Source: Luidia sarsii (Eukaryota > Echinodermata > Asteroidea > Paxillosida > Luidiidae). From it: 64,000 bases of DNA. Below, piece by piece: positions 11,301-26,300 of this stretch. The DNA lies in the NCBI GenBank assembly GCA_949987565.1, contig OX465111.1, positions 11,468,904 through 11,532,903 on the forward strand, given 5' to 3'. The first letter of the stretch is position 1; each line of letters starts with the position of its first letter. The translations under genes and the position numbers were made by a program. The notes below the pieces were generated by a model, which searched no databases, was not told the origin of the DNA, and worked only from the letters and a program-made list of their open reading frames with translations.

Positions 11301-14300
11301 CGCAGAGGCTGTCCATGGTGAGAGACGCACAGGCTGTCCATGGTGATAGACGCAGCGGCTGTCCATGGTGAGAGACGCACAGGCTGTCCATGGTGATAGA
11401 CACAGCGGCTGTCCATGGTGAGAGACGCACAGGCTGTCCATGGTGATAGACGCAGAGGCTGTCCATGGTGAGAGACGCAGAGGCTGTCCATGGTGAGAGA
11501 CGCAGAGGCTGTCCATGGTGATAGACGCAGAGGCTGTCCATGGTGAGAGACGCACAGGCTGTCCATGGTGAGAGACGCAGAGGCTGTCCATGGTGAGAGA
11601 CGCAGAGGCTGTCAATGGTGAGAGACGCAGAGGCTGTCCATGGTGAGAGACGCAGAGGCTGTCCATGGTGAGAGACGCAGAGGCTGTCCATGGTGAGAGA
11701 CGCAGAGGCTGTCCATGGTGAGAGACACACAGGCTGTCCATGGTGAGAGAGACAGAGGCTGTCCATGGTGAGAGACATAGGCTGTCCATGGTGAGAGAGA
11801 CAGAGGCTGTCCATGGTGAGAGACGCACAGGCTGTCCATGGTGAGAGACGCAGAGGCTGTCCATGGTAAGAGAGACAGAGGCTGTCCATGGTGAGAGACG
11901 CACAGGCTGTCCATGGTGAGAGACGCAGAGGCTGTCCATGGTGAGAGACGCAGAGGCTGTCCATGGTGAGAGACGCACAGGCTGTCCATGGTGAGAGACA
12001 CAGAAGCTGTCCATGGTGAGAGACACAGAGGCTGTCCATGGTGAGAGACATAGGCTGTCCATGGTGAGAAACATAGGCTGTCCATGGTGGGAGACATAGG
12101 CTGTCCATGGTGGGAGACATAGCTAGCTGTCCATGGTGGGAGACATAGCTAGCTGTCCATGGTGGGAGACATAGCTACACAATGTAGCTGTCCATGGTGA
12201 GTCACACTGAGTCTGTCTGCATGCGTTCAGAGCACACAGAAATGCTGCCGAGATGCATGAAGTATTCACAGAGACTTCAAGTAATAAAGGGAACAAAACA
12301 TATATCAATTTAAACCAAATAAGATATTAATCTCATCGGTATTACTATTTCTTATTCAAACTTTGGAAAATTTGACGATTTTTAATTATGTTGAGTTCTT
12401 GATTTTAGTTTTATGTCATATAAATTAGACCTTAAAATTGAGTGGGCCTGACGTAGAATTTGGTAGAATTTATTCAGTATGTTGGCGAGACCAAAAACAC
12501 CCTCAAAAAACGGACCTATGGCCATAGGTCTACTACCAAAACCGGTAAAATGGACACCCCTGTTGGGTATCACTTCAATCTCCCTGATCATTCGATATCA
12601 GATATGAGTGTACTGGGCATAGAATCACTTGGTCACTAGGATTGAAACGTCAGGCCCTCTAAATTTTAAGATTTACATTTTGGAAATTTTAGTCAGTTAG
12701 CAGTTTGCAACATTTTTGTATATCATAATAAATTTAAACATTCACAAAAACGTTTCATGCGCATGTTTGACTTGATTTCAGTCAAAACAGTTTTGTAAAG
12801 AGTTCGTAATCTGACCAAATTCTCTATTGGGGTCTTTAATTACTTGGTGCAAGGATAAAGACGATCCAGCAGCCAACAACATCCTGGTAAGGGTAGTCAA
12901 AACAGGGCCACCACGTGAAGGTCCAAGGATACCAGCCCCGCAGGCTTTGCGTGATCGTAGGGTCCATTGCTTGACAAGGTTGCGCCTGACCATGTTTCTA
13001 CTCTGTCATATCCTGTGAAAAAAAATACAATAAAAATTAATGCAGTCAACCGATTCCTTTGCAGTAAGGCTCACTCATGTGAAATATTGGTTTGGAATTT
13101 ATTTCGGGAAAAATGTCAAAGAAACCTTGGACTGGACAGTGATTTCAATCGGACACCTCTGGATTAAGGTACCAGTGCTCTTCCCAGCCTTTATATGGCG
13201 ACCTTTCCAAAAAGTCAACTAGTTTACTTCTTTCTTTACCCCTGGAATGGATGCTGCTCTAGCAAAGAGCTGTTTGAAAGGAAATCAATCACCGATGGTT
13301 CATAACTTTATCATTGGCACGCGTGTTGTCAGCTTCGTATGGATTTCTTGTAAGGTCAGATCCCGCCCATGCTATACGGGAAGGAGGAGTCGTGTTCGAC
13401 CAACTATCGCCATTGTCGTCCACACAGCCCACAAAGCGTTAGCAGAAAAAGAAGCATCCCAGGTTAGCAGAGAAATTCGTCGGTATTTGCTAAACACTAA
13501 AGATACTTATGGCGAGACGTTGTTCTTATCAATATGTGAAGGGATATACAAAAATGCTATAAACTGCTTACTGACTAAAATTACCAAAATGCAAATCTTA
13601 GAATTTAGTGGGCCTGACGTTTTGTTCCTAGCAGGACCTGGCGTTTCAATCCTAGGTCCTGCTAGGATCGAAACGTCAGGCCCACTAAATCTTAATATGT
13701 GAAGGGATTAAAAATGTCCCAAGACGTCATAATTTGATCAAGTGTACAACATAATAATAGGGGAATACTTGTCGCTTAGATTCGAACAATGCACAGTGTG
13801 CACAATGAATTTTAGTGGTGTTATATCAAAATAGAGTTGGAAAAAGAAAGCCACTTCTTGCAAGCACACAGCAGCAAATACGAATTTGCACTCAGGGTTA
13901 CTTGAAAATCTTCATAATTATTATGTAGTGATTATTTGGCTAAGATGAATCTCAGCACCTTAACGGAGGGGAGCTCTGACTGGTTTGAGCACAGGTTTTC
14001 AGAGCATATTTTTTGCTTTTCCGTCATTACTGAGTAGCAGGAAAGGCCTTAATTTTGTTCTGATTTCATCTTTGTTTACCCCTTACACAATGCCCATACA
14101 CTTACGGTACGGTGCACAGAATTTTGTCAGCGGCACTTCGGGCATCAAAAATATCAGAACTTAATCAAACTTCAGGAAATTTATTACACCTACTAAACAA
14201 CCTTTAATTGGCAGCACACGTCAGACATGCGTCCGCAACGATAAACAAATGAGACGACGTCATGATGACGCCATCTTAAAATTTTCAATGAAGTTATACG

Positions 14301-17300
14301 ATTGTTATGTAATTGTCAATGTCGATCAAAGTTTAAGTTTAAGTTTAATTTATTTCCAAGATGTCGAACATCATGAAAAGAAGCACATATGTCTATATGT
14401 ACTGCAATGACGCCATGGTGACGTCGGCACTGATCACGCGATATAAAGCTAAAGGTGCACTATTTTGAAATTGCATGTGTGCATAATAGGCCTACACAGA
14501 TGGACTGAAGAATACCCGTGGAATGTGAAATAGATGCGCATGCTTGCAAATTGATTCGGGAACTTTTAGCCAAAATAACAGTACAAGTACATTCCACTGT
14601 GCTTATTGCTTTCTAAAAAAAACCGAGAGAAATAGACACACGGCCGCTAGTCAATGGCCCTTTTCCCGCTGCTGTGGCAAGTTACATCTCCATAGTATAA
14701 TAACACGGATTAAAATTGTTTATGTAAAAATAGTTTGAAGTGTTGTCATTCAATGGAGGCTGAAATAAACCCGAGGCGGATATAGGCAGCATCTGAAGTG
14801 GTGAGCGTAACTCACTTGACAAGGCATTATTTTATGACAGTAATAGAGAAGAATGGTCAGCCTATACCTCTGTGAACATACCACTCCAGAACATTCACAT
14901 TCACTTTGATCAACACGGATCTTGTTTCCTTGTCATCACGTCCGCTGAAATAAAAACTTTAAAACATTCCATAAACAAATGCACTACCAATGTCACCCAA
15001 ATAAATGTAAAACTGTTTTTGAACTTTAGAAGAATTTTGAAACATTGGAAACTTGGCAAAGAAAACTTTGACTGAACCGGGAGTTTAGCCCCGAGACCTC
15101 TGGTTTTGCGTACCAGCGCTCTTTCCATCTGAGCTATCCAGTCTTCAATTAGATGGTAGCCTTTCCAAATAGTCAACCCTCTTTGCCTGGGTGGGGGCCA
15201 ATAAGAAGCAATTCAACCATTAACTGCCGTATACCTCCAGGGAACACGCCCCAGCTTTCATTCAGATGCAAACTCCAATTGCCGTAAACCTGGCTACATC
15301 AGTGGAACTTCATATTTTTCTGGCTACATCAGCTCGGGGACCACACAAAGCGGATGCAGCTTTTTCAATTCAATTGAATTTTAAATCTTCAAAATTTATT
15401 TGAGAAAATCAAGTAAATTTTGAACTTGCAAATTTAAATTTTGCAAAGAAACCTCTGTCTGGGCCGGTAGGCCTACTTGGCCGAGAGACCTCCGATTCCC
15501 CGTACCAGCGCTCTTACCATCTGAGCTATCAAGCCCTTAGATGGTGGCCTGGCAAGATTTTAGTTTAGCACCCGTCACTATAAAAGGGTGGAAATAACCC
15601 TAAATCCACAAATAGACACCTATTGATATGTAGAAAATCGATACTGTCTGGCACAACCACTTGCAAACTAAATTAGACTTGAAGTCTTGCCCAGAATCAT
15701 GACTTTGTGAGGCGAGTGTCAGCCGGACGACGGTCCGCAGATTTTCTACATAATAATAATAAAAAAAAATGTTCCCACCTTTTTACGGTGAGTGCATTAA
15801 GGCAAAATCTGTTTCGGCATGTGGTTTTTGCCAGCAGAGCCAATTTTCTATTTACATAACAAATAGGCGCTCTATTGTGGATTTACTAACATGTTGACAC
15901 AACCGTGTTGTGGCACATGATCAGATAGGTCGTCATGTAATAATTATCACACCGGATGTTATTGATCCCGACTGACTAATTTGTGAATTGCCAAATTACT
16001 TGCGAAGACACGTACCTTCAACCCGTAGAGCGAAGACAGGCACAGAATAGACGAGGTAGGTCCAAGATAACGCCGAGCTCTCGTCCTGAAATCAGCGGGG
16101 AATTCGACTCCAAGCAGGGGAACTCAACCCGTACTTTTGACACTTCGATGTCAATCCATGACAGCAGACAAACATGGCGGCCAAGCTGACTTGTTTTCCA
16201 CGTGCGTTAGTGCAGCGGGTATTACGCACAGCGTTGCGTGTGCGTAAACAGCGGTCAAAACATTCTACTGATGGCGCCCAGTCAATCATTGGCCGCCCCG
16301 CCGCTCATGAATATGTATGAGTATATCAGTGACTCGACATTCCTTCATACCACGCGGATAATCTAGTCTTTGTGCAAGTGTTAATGGAGGGAGTGCAAAG
16401 CTTTATACTTTCGATAGTTAAACCACAGCCCGATCCGCAGAAAGGCAGAGCATTACAATTGAACACATTTACGTCAGTGAATTCAGAGTATTTTGTTATT
16501 TCTTTTATAAAAGCTTCAATGTTTATTTGTCTGTGTACCCGTCTGTCGGTCTGACTGTCTGCCTGTCTGGCGGTCACCCGGTGCTGGTTGTCTTATTGTC
16601 TTTCAGTTAGTTAGTTAGTTTGTTTGTTAATTTGTATGGCTGTCTGTCGTGCTGGTTGTCTGTCTGATTGTTTGTTAATATTTTGTTTGTGTAAATTTTC
16701 TTCAATCGCATTTTTATTGAGTATAATGTTTTTATTAGTGTATTGAATAATACGTGACGTGCACTTAGAAAGTAAAGGGTTGGGTGTTGACTCTTTGTAT
16801 GGCCTTCGTAAATGTGACCCGGCACAGCATAATGAGGAATAACCCCACTTTTGAGATGTTGAGATTTTCTAATGATGTGAAACAGTATACCATTAGCTTT
16901 CAAATGATATTAAAATATAATATCCTCTAATACTTCAAATTTCCGATTTTTTTTTTTATTTGTAATCGAATTGTGAAGATACTTTAACTTCAGGCGTTGT
17001 TTACTCAAAAAGTGTTTTGGTGGGATATTCATCATGTCGTTGTGCCGGGTCACAAATTTTGTTTGTATGTAGGCCTGTTACTGCGAAATTGATACAAGTA
17101 ATTAATTAAATTGCATGTTGTTGTTTTCACGAATGAGTATCAGCTCGCCGTGTGGGCCAAATCTTATCAGAAAACCTGGTGGCGCTGAGTATCCATCTGG
17201 CTGAGACATGCGTGTCTTCAATACAAACTGGATGCGTTGCATGTATTGATGGACATGCATGGTGTATCGGGGTCCTCGGGCAATCCTCATAAATGATACA

Positions 17301-20300
17301 TGTAATTGCTCACACGGGGTGCGGGTAACATTCCATCCTAATGACGGTTTCAATCTCACCCCCCGGGCTTGAAAACCATGACGGTGAATATTCAGCTTCG
17401 GTGGCCACATCACCGCGAATGATCACAGTCAGTGGCTGGTGGAACTGCGGTCCGATGGTCCAAGAATCCCGAGGACAATCTTGGCAGAGTACATCTGCAG
17501 GGAACAGGGATGGAAGGGGACACTGAGTGTGGTTGTCTGGTTGATTTGTAAACGGTCGAGTGGTCGATTACACCCAACTCGTCGAAACTTACAAACAATT
17601 GCAAGATGATTAGTGAGTGTAACACAACTACGATGGGCTTACTTCTTTGCCATACAGTCAAACAAACAAAGGAAAAACTGACGAGGAACTTTTGAACAAA
17701 TTGAAGAATTGGCAAAGAAGACTGGGCAGGGACTTGAACTAGAGAACTCCGGATTAATGTACCAGTGCTCGTCTATCTGAGCTATGCAGCCCTAATTAGT
17801 TGGTGGCCTTCCCTAATAGTCAGATAGTCTTAACCGGGATAGGGGCGCCAGTCAGAAGCAATTCAACCATTAACTGCCGTACGTTGTATTGTGATAAGTT
17901 GAGTTACAACGATGCGATGGATTGTAAATCGAAAAGATTTTGGCTTAATATCCTCACCGTAAAAACAGGCTGGGGAAAAAACCTGAATCTGCATTAGGCC
18001 AACTATTCTTATGTAGAAAAACAACAATGTCTGGCAAAATCACTTGCCAAGAAAATTGGACTTGGACAGTAAAATTGGACAGTAATCCCAGAAACTCGTG
18101 ATTTTGTGAAGCGTCCTCAATCAACATACGCGCAGCGCCCATCCTTGTCAATTGGAGCCATGAAATCTGACTGGTGCCAGACTGGTCGGGCACCAGCGTA
18201 CACGCGTACAACAATGTGGCCGTCCAACTCGGGTTGTCCGCCTGCAGTTAGTTCTGGCACGCAAAGTACAGCGAAGTGCCAATGCGCTCATTATGAACCT
18301 ATTACACGTATCGCAAATAACACAAAAGCTGAATAAGACGATTTTTTTTTTGAAGGGGAGGTTTGAAGGCTCCATTCAGGCTAGACAGTATTTACAACTT
18401 ATTATTGAAGGCTGAGCATTGCTAAGTCGCCCCGGGCTACAGCTATGTTGCTCTGAACGTCTGTAGACACACGGGGTGCATGGTCTACACTTAAAGGTGC
18501 TCCGTACGCTTTGGCAAACGGCCGGGAAGATATACGGTTCAATGGACGTCTATCATTCATGGCCCTTTAAACTCCACATAAGGCTTAATATTGGGCTCGT
18601 CCTCGGTGTACACAACCCGATAACACTAGCGGTGTTATGTTGTTGAACTTGAAGGGTTGTTTTACCGTTCAGTGCAGAGTATCCATATATGCCCATAGAG
18701 GCGTCGGCAAAAAGCCATTAGACCTATAGCATATATACAGGATTGTTGCAAAGAGCTTACTGCATATGGCGATTCACGATAGTGCGCCCTCAAGAGTTTG
18801 CAACGCGTTGGCCAATCAAAATGCGTGGAATCTGTCGACACTTTCCAGACGTGCGTTAGGGCTTACTAATGTGAATCGCACATCATTAAGTAACCCCCCG
18901 AAAAACCCAGAAAGAAAAACCAGTCTGAAATATAGAGGGCCTGATGTTTGGATCCCAACAGGAGCTTTCTTAAAGGCAGCCTTTGAGCTGGGGGCCGGTG
19001 TAAAGGTTAAATCTGTCCCCCTTTAAATGTATCTGAGCGGACCCATTTTAGTCTGTTGTCGGCCATGTACATTTGTCCGGGGACACATTTACCGATACAG
19101 GTAATTCTGTCCCCCGGACACATTTAGCGAGGGGACAGAATTAGTCTTTACACCGTAACGAGAAAATCATTTCCCAGCGACATTTTAACGGGTCAGAGAA
19201 ACGCCACCGAAGCGCCTGCGTGGACCAGACCTTCGTCATCAATGTATTGCATACTTCATTAAGTCTTAACAGCGCCCTCTATTGATTTCAAAGTGGGTTT
19301 ATATTCTTTCACATGTACAGAGACATCTGAATCATGAAGTTTCCTTTGATCATATATTAGGAAAGCTTGACGTTACAATCCTAGCAGGACCTTTCTCAAA
19401 CCCAGATTTCCTTTTATACTTGTATTTGTTTTATTCCCTTTTGATTGATCTATATTCTATACTAATGCTAGCTTTAATTTGAATGGGATGATAGGATGGC
19501 CGGACGTATCAATCCTTTCTGAAGGGCTGTTTGAAGCGTCAGACCCGCACCTTTTTTTGAGAGGCGAACATCTGCAAAAATGCTGGCATCATCACGAATG
19601 GAAATAATATGCATTCTCTCAGTGTTTGATTTGAAAGAAATCCCCCCCCCAAAAAAAAGCGCTTTGAATTTTAGATTCCTCCTCTAGTCCGGTGATCATT
19701 CATCTTTTATTGATGGTCCTGCACAAGCCTGCCTGCTGGCTCTCGTCTGCTGATGGCTGGCTGGCTGGCTGACTGGTTGGCTGGCTGGCTGGCTGGCTAG
19801 CTGGCTGGTGGGCTGGTTGGCTGACTGGTTGGCTAACTTGCTGGCTGGTTGGCTGGCTGGTTGGCTGGCTGGCTGGCTGGATGGATGGCTGACTGGATGG
19901 CTTGCTGGCTGGTTGGCTGGTTGAATGGTTGGCTGGCTGGCTGGCTGGCTGGCTGACTTGCTAGCTGACTGGCTGGTTACCTAGCTGGCTGGTTGGCAAG
20001 CTTGGCTGGCTGGCTGACTTGCTAGCTGGTTGGCTGATTGGCTGGCTGGCTGGATGGCTGGCTGGATGGCCGACTTGCTAGCTGGCTGGCTGACTTGCTA
20101 GCTGGTTGGCTGATTGGCTGGCTGGCTGGATGGCTGGCTGGATGGCCGACTTGCTAGCTGGCTGGCTGGCTGACTTGCTGGCTGGCTGACTTTCTGGCTG
20201 GCTGGGTGACTTGCTAGCTGGTTGGCTGGCTGGTTGGCTGGTTGGCTGGTTGGCTGGTTGCCTGCCTGGCTGGCTGGCTGGCTGGTTGGCTTTCTCGCTG

Positions 20301-23300
20301 GAATATACAGTAGGGTAACCGTTTCATGTTGGTCGAGTTTGACAAAGCCACAACAGACAATCTGCACCACAGATGACCCATTTTTTTCTTTCCATTTGAC
20401 TAATACGTTTTCGTCCCTTGCAGGCACGATTAGCATTATCTGCTTCGTATTTTCTTTCATCCAGGCATCTTTGTAATCACTTTAATGAGACTAAGTGCCA
20501 GGATACTTAAGACTGCAACTAAAGGACTGAAGGCGGTATCATGTCTTGGGGTCATTAACGGAATGACTTCCTAAAGCTGTTTTCTCTTGCAACACTGCAC
20601 TGGTAAAATGATTAGACGCATTGCATAAACGAACGTACAATGATCCGGGGGTGTACCTGATTTTTAGTTGGTAGCCTGAATACAATCTGTACGCAGATGA
20701 GACGCTGTGTACCAGTTTTCAGGCTGTATACTCATTGTGGGAGTGGTCTCATCGTGTTGCTGTTATCTTGGCTCCCTATAAATTCAATCTGCGGTGCAGT
20801 TTGAAGAAAAACCTCTTGGGACATATGAGCCTTGGAAGGCATCAACACCCAATGGTACTTTTGAATGATGAATGAATTTATTCCGTTTATTTCGATAATA
20901 ATGATAAACATGCCAAACATATTTAAGCAAGATAAGCAAGTGCAAATTGGAAGGTTTACGGCGACACCAATTATACACATAATGAGTTCATTTGCAAAAG
21001 AAAAAAAAAAGTTATAAATTCAGATAAAAACTGCTACACTATTGTCCAAACTGTTGCATTTGAAGTTTGTGTTTCAAATATTTTCGGGGCGCATGTGTGA
21101 AAGTGTGCAATAACCCAATAAACTCGTTTGTGCTTAATTACACTGCTGTTTTTTTTCTTTTAACTCAGAACAGAAATTCAAATCAAATGAACCCTTCCTA
21201 TACTTGTGAGATGGAGTCTGGCTCTGAAAAGAGCCGGTAGCTCAACGTGTCGGTCAGTGTCGGGTTACCGACTCCTTACAGAGCCATGCAAGACGTGCTG
21301 TGTGTGCATGGTGTCACCTCCCATTGTGACAAACATTATGCTGAACTGTACATTCATCACGTTTCTTCATTTCTTCAAAACTATTCAATAGCATGGAATC
21401 ATGAATCCAGAAGGTGTGGATGATTAACACCTTGCATGTTTAACAAACAAAGGAAAAACTGACTGGTACCTTTTGAACTAATTGAAGAAAAAAATAGCAC
21501 AGAAAACTGGGAAAAAATTGAACCCGAGACTTCTGGTTTGGCGTAACAACGCTCTTCCCATGCTACCAGTCACGTTTACTAAAAATCCTTCTTTTGAGTT
21601 CACTCCCTCCCCTCTTTGATCTCCCCTTCCTATCTGTGTTTGTCTTTGACATTCTGCGTTTGAGAAAGGTCCCAGTCAGATAAAAACGTTGTTGTGATTT
21701 TTTCGGTGATAATTGAAATGCCTGGGTGTTGACCTTATACTTCACGAGAAAAACAAAAAACAAATCTCGTTCTACAACGTGTGATTTTCGACATTGATAC
21801 AAAAATACATCAACTCCTTACGAGTCTCATGGAGTGAATAGCTGCCAACCATTCCTATTTTCAAGGAATCATTCCTCTTTCTGAGTATAAATTGATCACT
21901 GTCTGTTTGCAAGCTCTTGACAACAGATTCCGATTTTTGGCTTGGAAATACACGCGTATTCCTATGTAGTGTGCTCTGTGTTTCCTTCTTTTTACCAGAG
22001 GTATTTCTGATTTCCTTTAAGATAACGGTTGGCAGCTATGGGAGTGACATTGTTGACTACCTTCAATGTATACTTTACCGGATTGAAAGCCACACGTCAA
22101 GGAATTCCCCAAACCATTTGCTACTAACATCTAAGTGAGCACACCGTGTTTTTTTTTTTAATAATTGCGATGGCCATAAGAATAATGCAATGAATGTTCT
22201 CAAATATTTACACCCACGCCCTTGGCAGGGGTTTAAAAGACTATACAAAGTACTGTGTAGCTTAAACTCTATATTTAAAAATAATATTTACATAATCCTT
22301 TTCGTTATCAAATGCGCGATTTCTATTTTGCCTTAGAATACAGATAGGTGCTTGCCATTATGTTTTTCAAGAAGCGAGCATATTTTATCCAGAACACAGT
22401 CCATGTGTATGTAGAGAACGTTGTTTCCATGCATTGCAATAGCAAGGTGGGTTGAGAGAAAAAAATAACTTAAATAAATAATAAGTCAACAGAAATTCAA
22501 CACAAAATCGATGGTTCTCTGACTCAGAACCAATATTGGAGCCAGGGGCGTTTGCTTATATCACGGCTGGGATTCCAGGCACAATTCCCAGCGGTTTGGA
22601 AGGGAACTGAAGGTTTTCATTGTGACAAACGCACAAAGGACCAGGGCTTACGCCGTGCGCTCGAATTTCCCTCGAGTTTAGTGTCAGTAGGGGAAAAGGT
22701 AACCCCCGCATGGAAAGAATTATTGCCCGGCTAGACCATCGATCTACCGGTTTCTCAATAACGACATACTGCAAGGAAAACCTAAAACTACACAAACAAA
22801 ACTATCAAAACTATTTCGAAAACTGACTTCCATATCTAAAGGTGAGCGGTACCTCTGTCGAGCAACAACTTTGACTTTTAAGTTAATATTGCCCTAAGAC
22901 TGTGGAAAACTGTTGAAAAGACACTCAGATATTACTGCGGTAGGACTGTAACTGCCACAGCAATAGGAAGAAGCAGCACACTGTTGTTTACCGGGTATGA
23001 GGAAAGGCAGAAGGAAGAGGAAGAGAGAGGCAGGAGAGGGAGCATGAGGGGACGGAGAGAGGAGAATGAGCAGAGGGAGGGGCACGCTGAGGAGGGGGAG
23101 AGGGATGATGGGGAGACGGAGAGGGAGGACGAGGAGACGGAGATGGGGGAGGACGAGGAGACGGAGATGGAGGACGAGGAGAGGGAGAGGGAGAGGAGAC
23201 GGAGATGGGGGAGGACGAGGAGACGGAGATGGGGGAGGACAATGAGACGGAGAGGGAGGACGAGGGGAGGGAGAGGGAGAGGAGACGGAGAGGGAGGACG

Positions 23301-26300
23301 AGGAGACGGAGATGGGGGAGGACAAGGAGACGGAGAGGGAGGACGAGGGGAGGGAGAGGGAGAGGAGACGGAGAGGGAGGACGAGGAGACGGAGATGGGG
23401 GAGGACGAGGAGACGGAGATGGGGGGACGAGGAGACGGAGATGGAGGACGAGAAAAGGGAGATGAGAGGGAGAGGGGGGATGGGGAGAGGCAGAGGGGAA
23501 ATGAAGAGAGGGATAGGGAGGATGAGGAGACGGAGGGGAAGGGTGAGGAGAGGGAGAGAAGTGACGAGGAGACGGAAAGAGAGGAAGAGGAGACGAAGAG
23601 GGGGATGAGGAGAGGGAAAGGCAGGATGAGAAGAGGGAGGGAGAAGGGAATGAGAAAAAGGGAGATGAAGAACGAGGAGACGTAGATGGAGGACGAGGAG
23701 AGGGAGATGAGAGGGAGAGGGAGGATGGGGAAGAGAGGATTGGGGACGGAGAGGGAGAACGAGGAGACGGAGAGGGATGATAAGAAGACGTAGATGACGG
23801 TCAAAGCAAAACCGAGAGATAAAAACCAAGACAGCCATCAGACCTATAGCATTGCTATGACAACGGTAAACAGCTCTACAATGTTTGCTTTGTTTACACT
23901 TTGCATTTTTCTTTTGCCCCCAAAACGTGTTAAGGCATTTTCACAAAAAAAAATGCTTATTCAATGAGGGCTTGCGCCACTCGACGTAATAACTTCTAAG
24001 CGCTATGTGCTCATCAGTGCCCGATGCCTGATGAAAAAATACAAGTACAGGCAGCTCGGGCGGGATTCTAACCTGCGACTCCTGTTTTCTAATGCAGACT
24101 TCTTAACCACTGGACCACCGAGCTGGTTCCAGCTACAACAATGAAGCAACCAATTACGCATCAGACCTCGGCCTGACGTCACCAACATATTCAAATAATT
24201 ATGCAAATAACCCCCTTGGGAGGCGGCTCTTGACTGCAGACAATCCTTATGTCGATTGTTATGCCTTTTTCGATGGTCTCTTGACTTCTTGGGAAATGAT
24301 AGACTACTGTCACAAAACAGAAGCCATGATATCTTTAGTTACGGCAACACGAGCGGATGAAGCCATTTCCCATAGACCTGTGCGTTGTTCGCACTGTCGC
24401 AGCCGACGAATTCGAACGCGACTCGGTGTTCGGGATACGTGTCGGACACTTTGCAAAGGGCGCCGCCAACGGTACAGAGACGGTCGGGCGAGTCCGCGGA
24501 ACGGCTTGCCTTCTTCCTTTTTGTTTACGTGGGCGTGTACCGGCCGAGGGTCGACCGGCGCGGACCGGGTTCTGCTGGGACGATCTCCGCCGGGCGGAAC
24601 GCGCCTAGGACGGCCGCGGCATCCCCGGCCACGTCCCGGTCCGCTTCCTGATGAATCACAATGCCACGCAGTACAGTCAACATCGTGGACAGAGATCGAA
24701 CGATCTCAAATAATGCAGGTACAAAAAAGGGCTGTGAGCAACAAGAAAAAAGGTAAGGGGCATATCCCATTGCCCGACACACGGTCCATGGCGGCTTATC
24801 ACGAAGCCCGGGACATTGACTGATTCTGGCAGACACACTCCAACGTTGGACAAGATATCAAGTGACAAGATGATTGGTCCATAAAAGGCCCCGGCAGACG
24901 GACTGTGCTGGTCAAAGTCACACACGGCTAGCAATCCCAGTCACATTGTCACCAACGCCTACCGGTAACGTCTGATCGGGACCCGCTCAAGTGTCGGGCG
25001 ACGTATAGTCGAGTTTGCCGACGACTTAGGGGTGAACGGTTTTGACAGAGAAGGCTGCTAAGTGGCTCCGTTGCGATGCCGCCAGAATTCAGTGCCTTCT
25101 TACCCTGGGCGGAGTGGGAACTAAACGGGGTGGCTTCCACGTCAAGTCGAGTTGCCGTCGACATTGAAAAGTTAAACCGCCGGGTCTGTCCATTAGTCGA
25201 CTAGTCGGCAAATCGACGAGGCAACTAGTCCTCGTGCGAGCGGGGTAGAAAAACTTCAATTAAGTTTTTTTTTTTTACGGATTCCGTTAGCGACCGAGGT
25301 ATCGAAAGTCCACCGATCTCTCTTACAACTTTAAAAGGGGCTCTTCTCAAAACTGAGGGGGAAAAAAGAGTCAGGTTGTCCGCCCCAACCGAGGCATGTT
25401 GTAGGAGAATGTCTTGGTTTTTGGGGTTCACTCTTCGGTCGAATGAAATTCCCTGCGAGGTGAATCCGCTTCCCCTTCCCCCTCCTCGGGCGAGCCGCGG
25501 CAGCGCAGCCTGTCCGACAAGGCTCGTCTCGTCTGCCGAGGGTCCTGGCCGGACAGAAGAGACAAACCCCCCGCCGTGCAAGTCCCGGTGAGGACGCCCG
25601 GCGAGAGCTCCCCGTCATCGGGAACGTGCCATGTCCTCGTCCTCCTCCTCCTCCTCCTCCTCCTCCTCCTCCTTCCACGCACGCACGGGGACAAGAACCC
25701 AACCCCCATACCGTCTCCGCCTCGGGCACTGCGGAAACAAAAACACGGAGACGCGCCAGTAATAGACATCGAGCCCAGTGTTCGTATCGGGAAATGTCTA
25801 CCTCCCGAGTGTGTGTAAGAGGGCGACTGTGGATACGGTATACGCGCGGGGACCCAAGGCTGTAACTTCAGTACGACCGCCTTGTTCGCAACTCTTCGGT
25901 TTCTCCTCGTGCTCGCTATACGCCTGCCCGTACCGCGCAGCGTTGTCCGTAATGGATGGGACTGGTAAATACGACACCGCATTGCCCCTGCCACTCGCCC
26001 GTCTCGATTTACCCATTCCGTTTCGTTTGAGCAACGCTCAACGATAGAGATGACTTATTCATATTTTGTTCTCTTTATTTATTGTAAGACTACGTGGGTT
26101 ATACTGCGTATTAAATGATGACATCCACACTGGTGGTGTCCGCAGTGCATGGTTGTAATTATTCTTACCACTACAGCGTGCATTCTTTCAAGAAGGAGTG
26201 TGGCTCTGAAAAGAGCCGGTAGCTCAACGTTTCGGGTAGTGTGTGTACTCTGCCCGTCGCTAGATTCCAACTATCATCGGTGTTTATATGCCTGGTGAAA

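Noticed and set aside
10412..12120. Several frames of 160-545 codons repeating MDSLCVSHHGQP-type text
   Set aside because: Produced by the 25-bp minisatellite, which is open in all three minus-strand frames.
22894..23838. Ser/Leu/Pro-rich and Arg/Glu-rich frames on both strands
   Set aside because: Compositional artefacts of the polypurine tract; no complex sequence.
24230..24823. 197-codon + strand frame
   Set aside because: Arg-rich text typical of CpG-rich DNA; no recognisable motif and competing frames on both strands.
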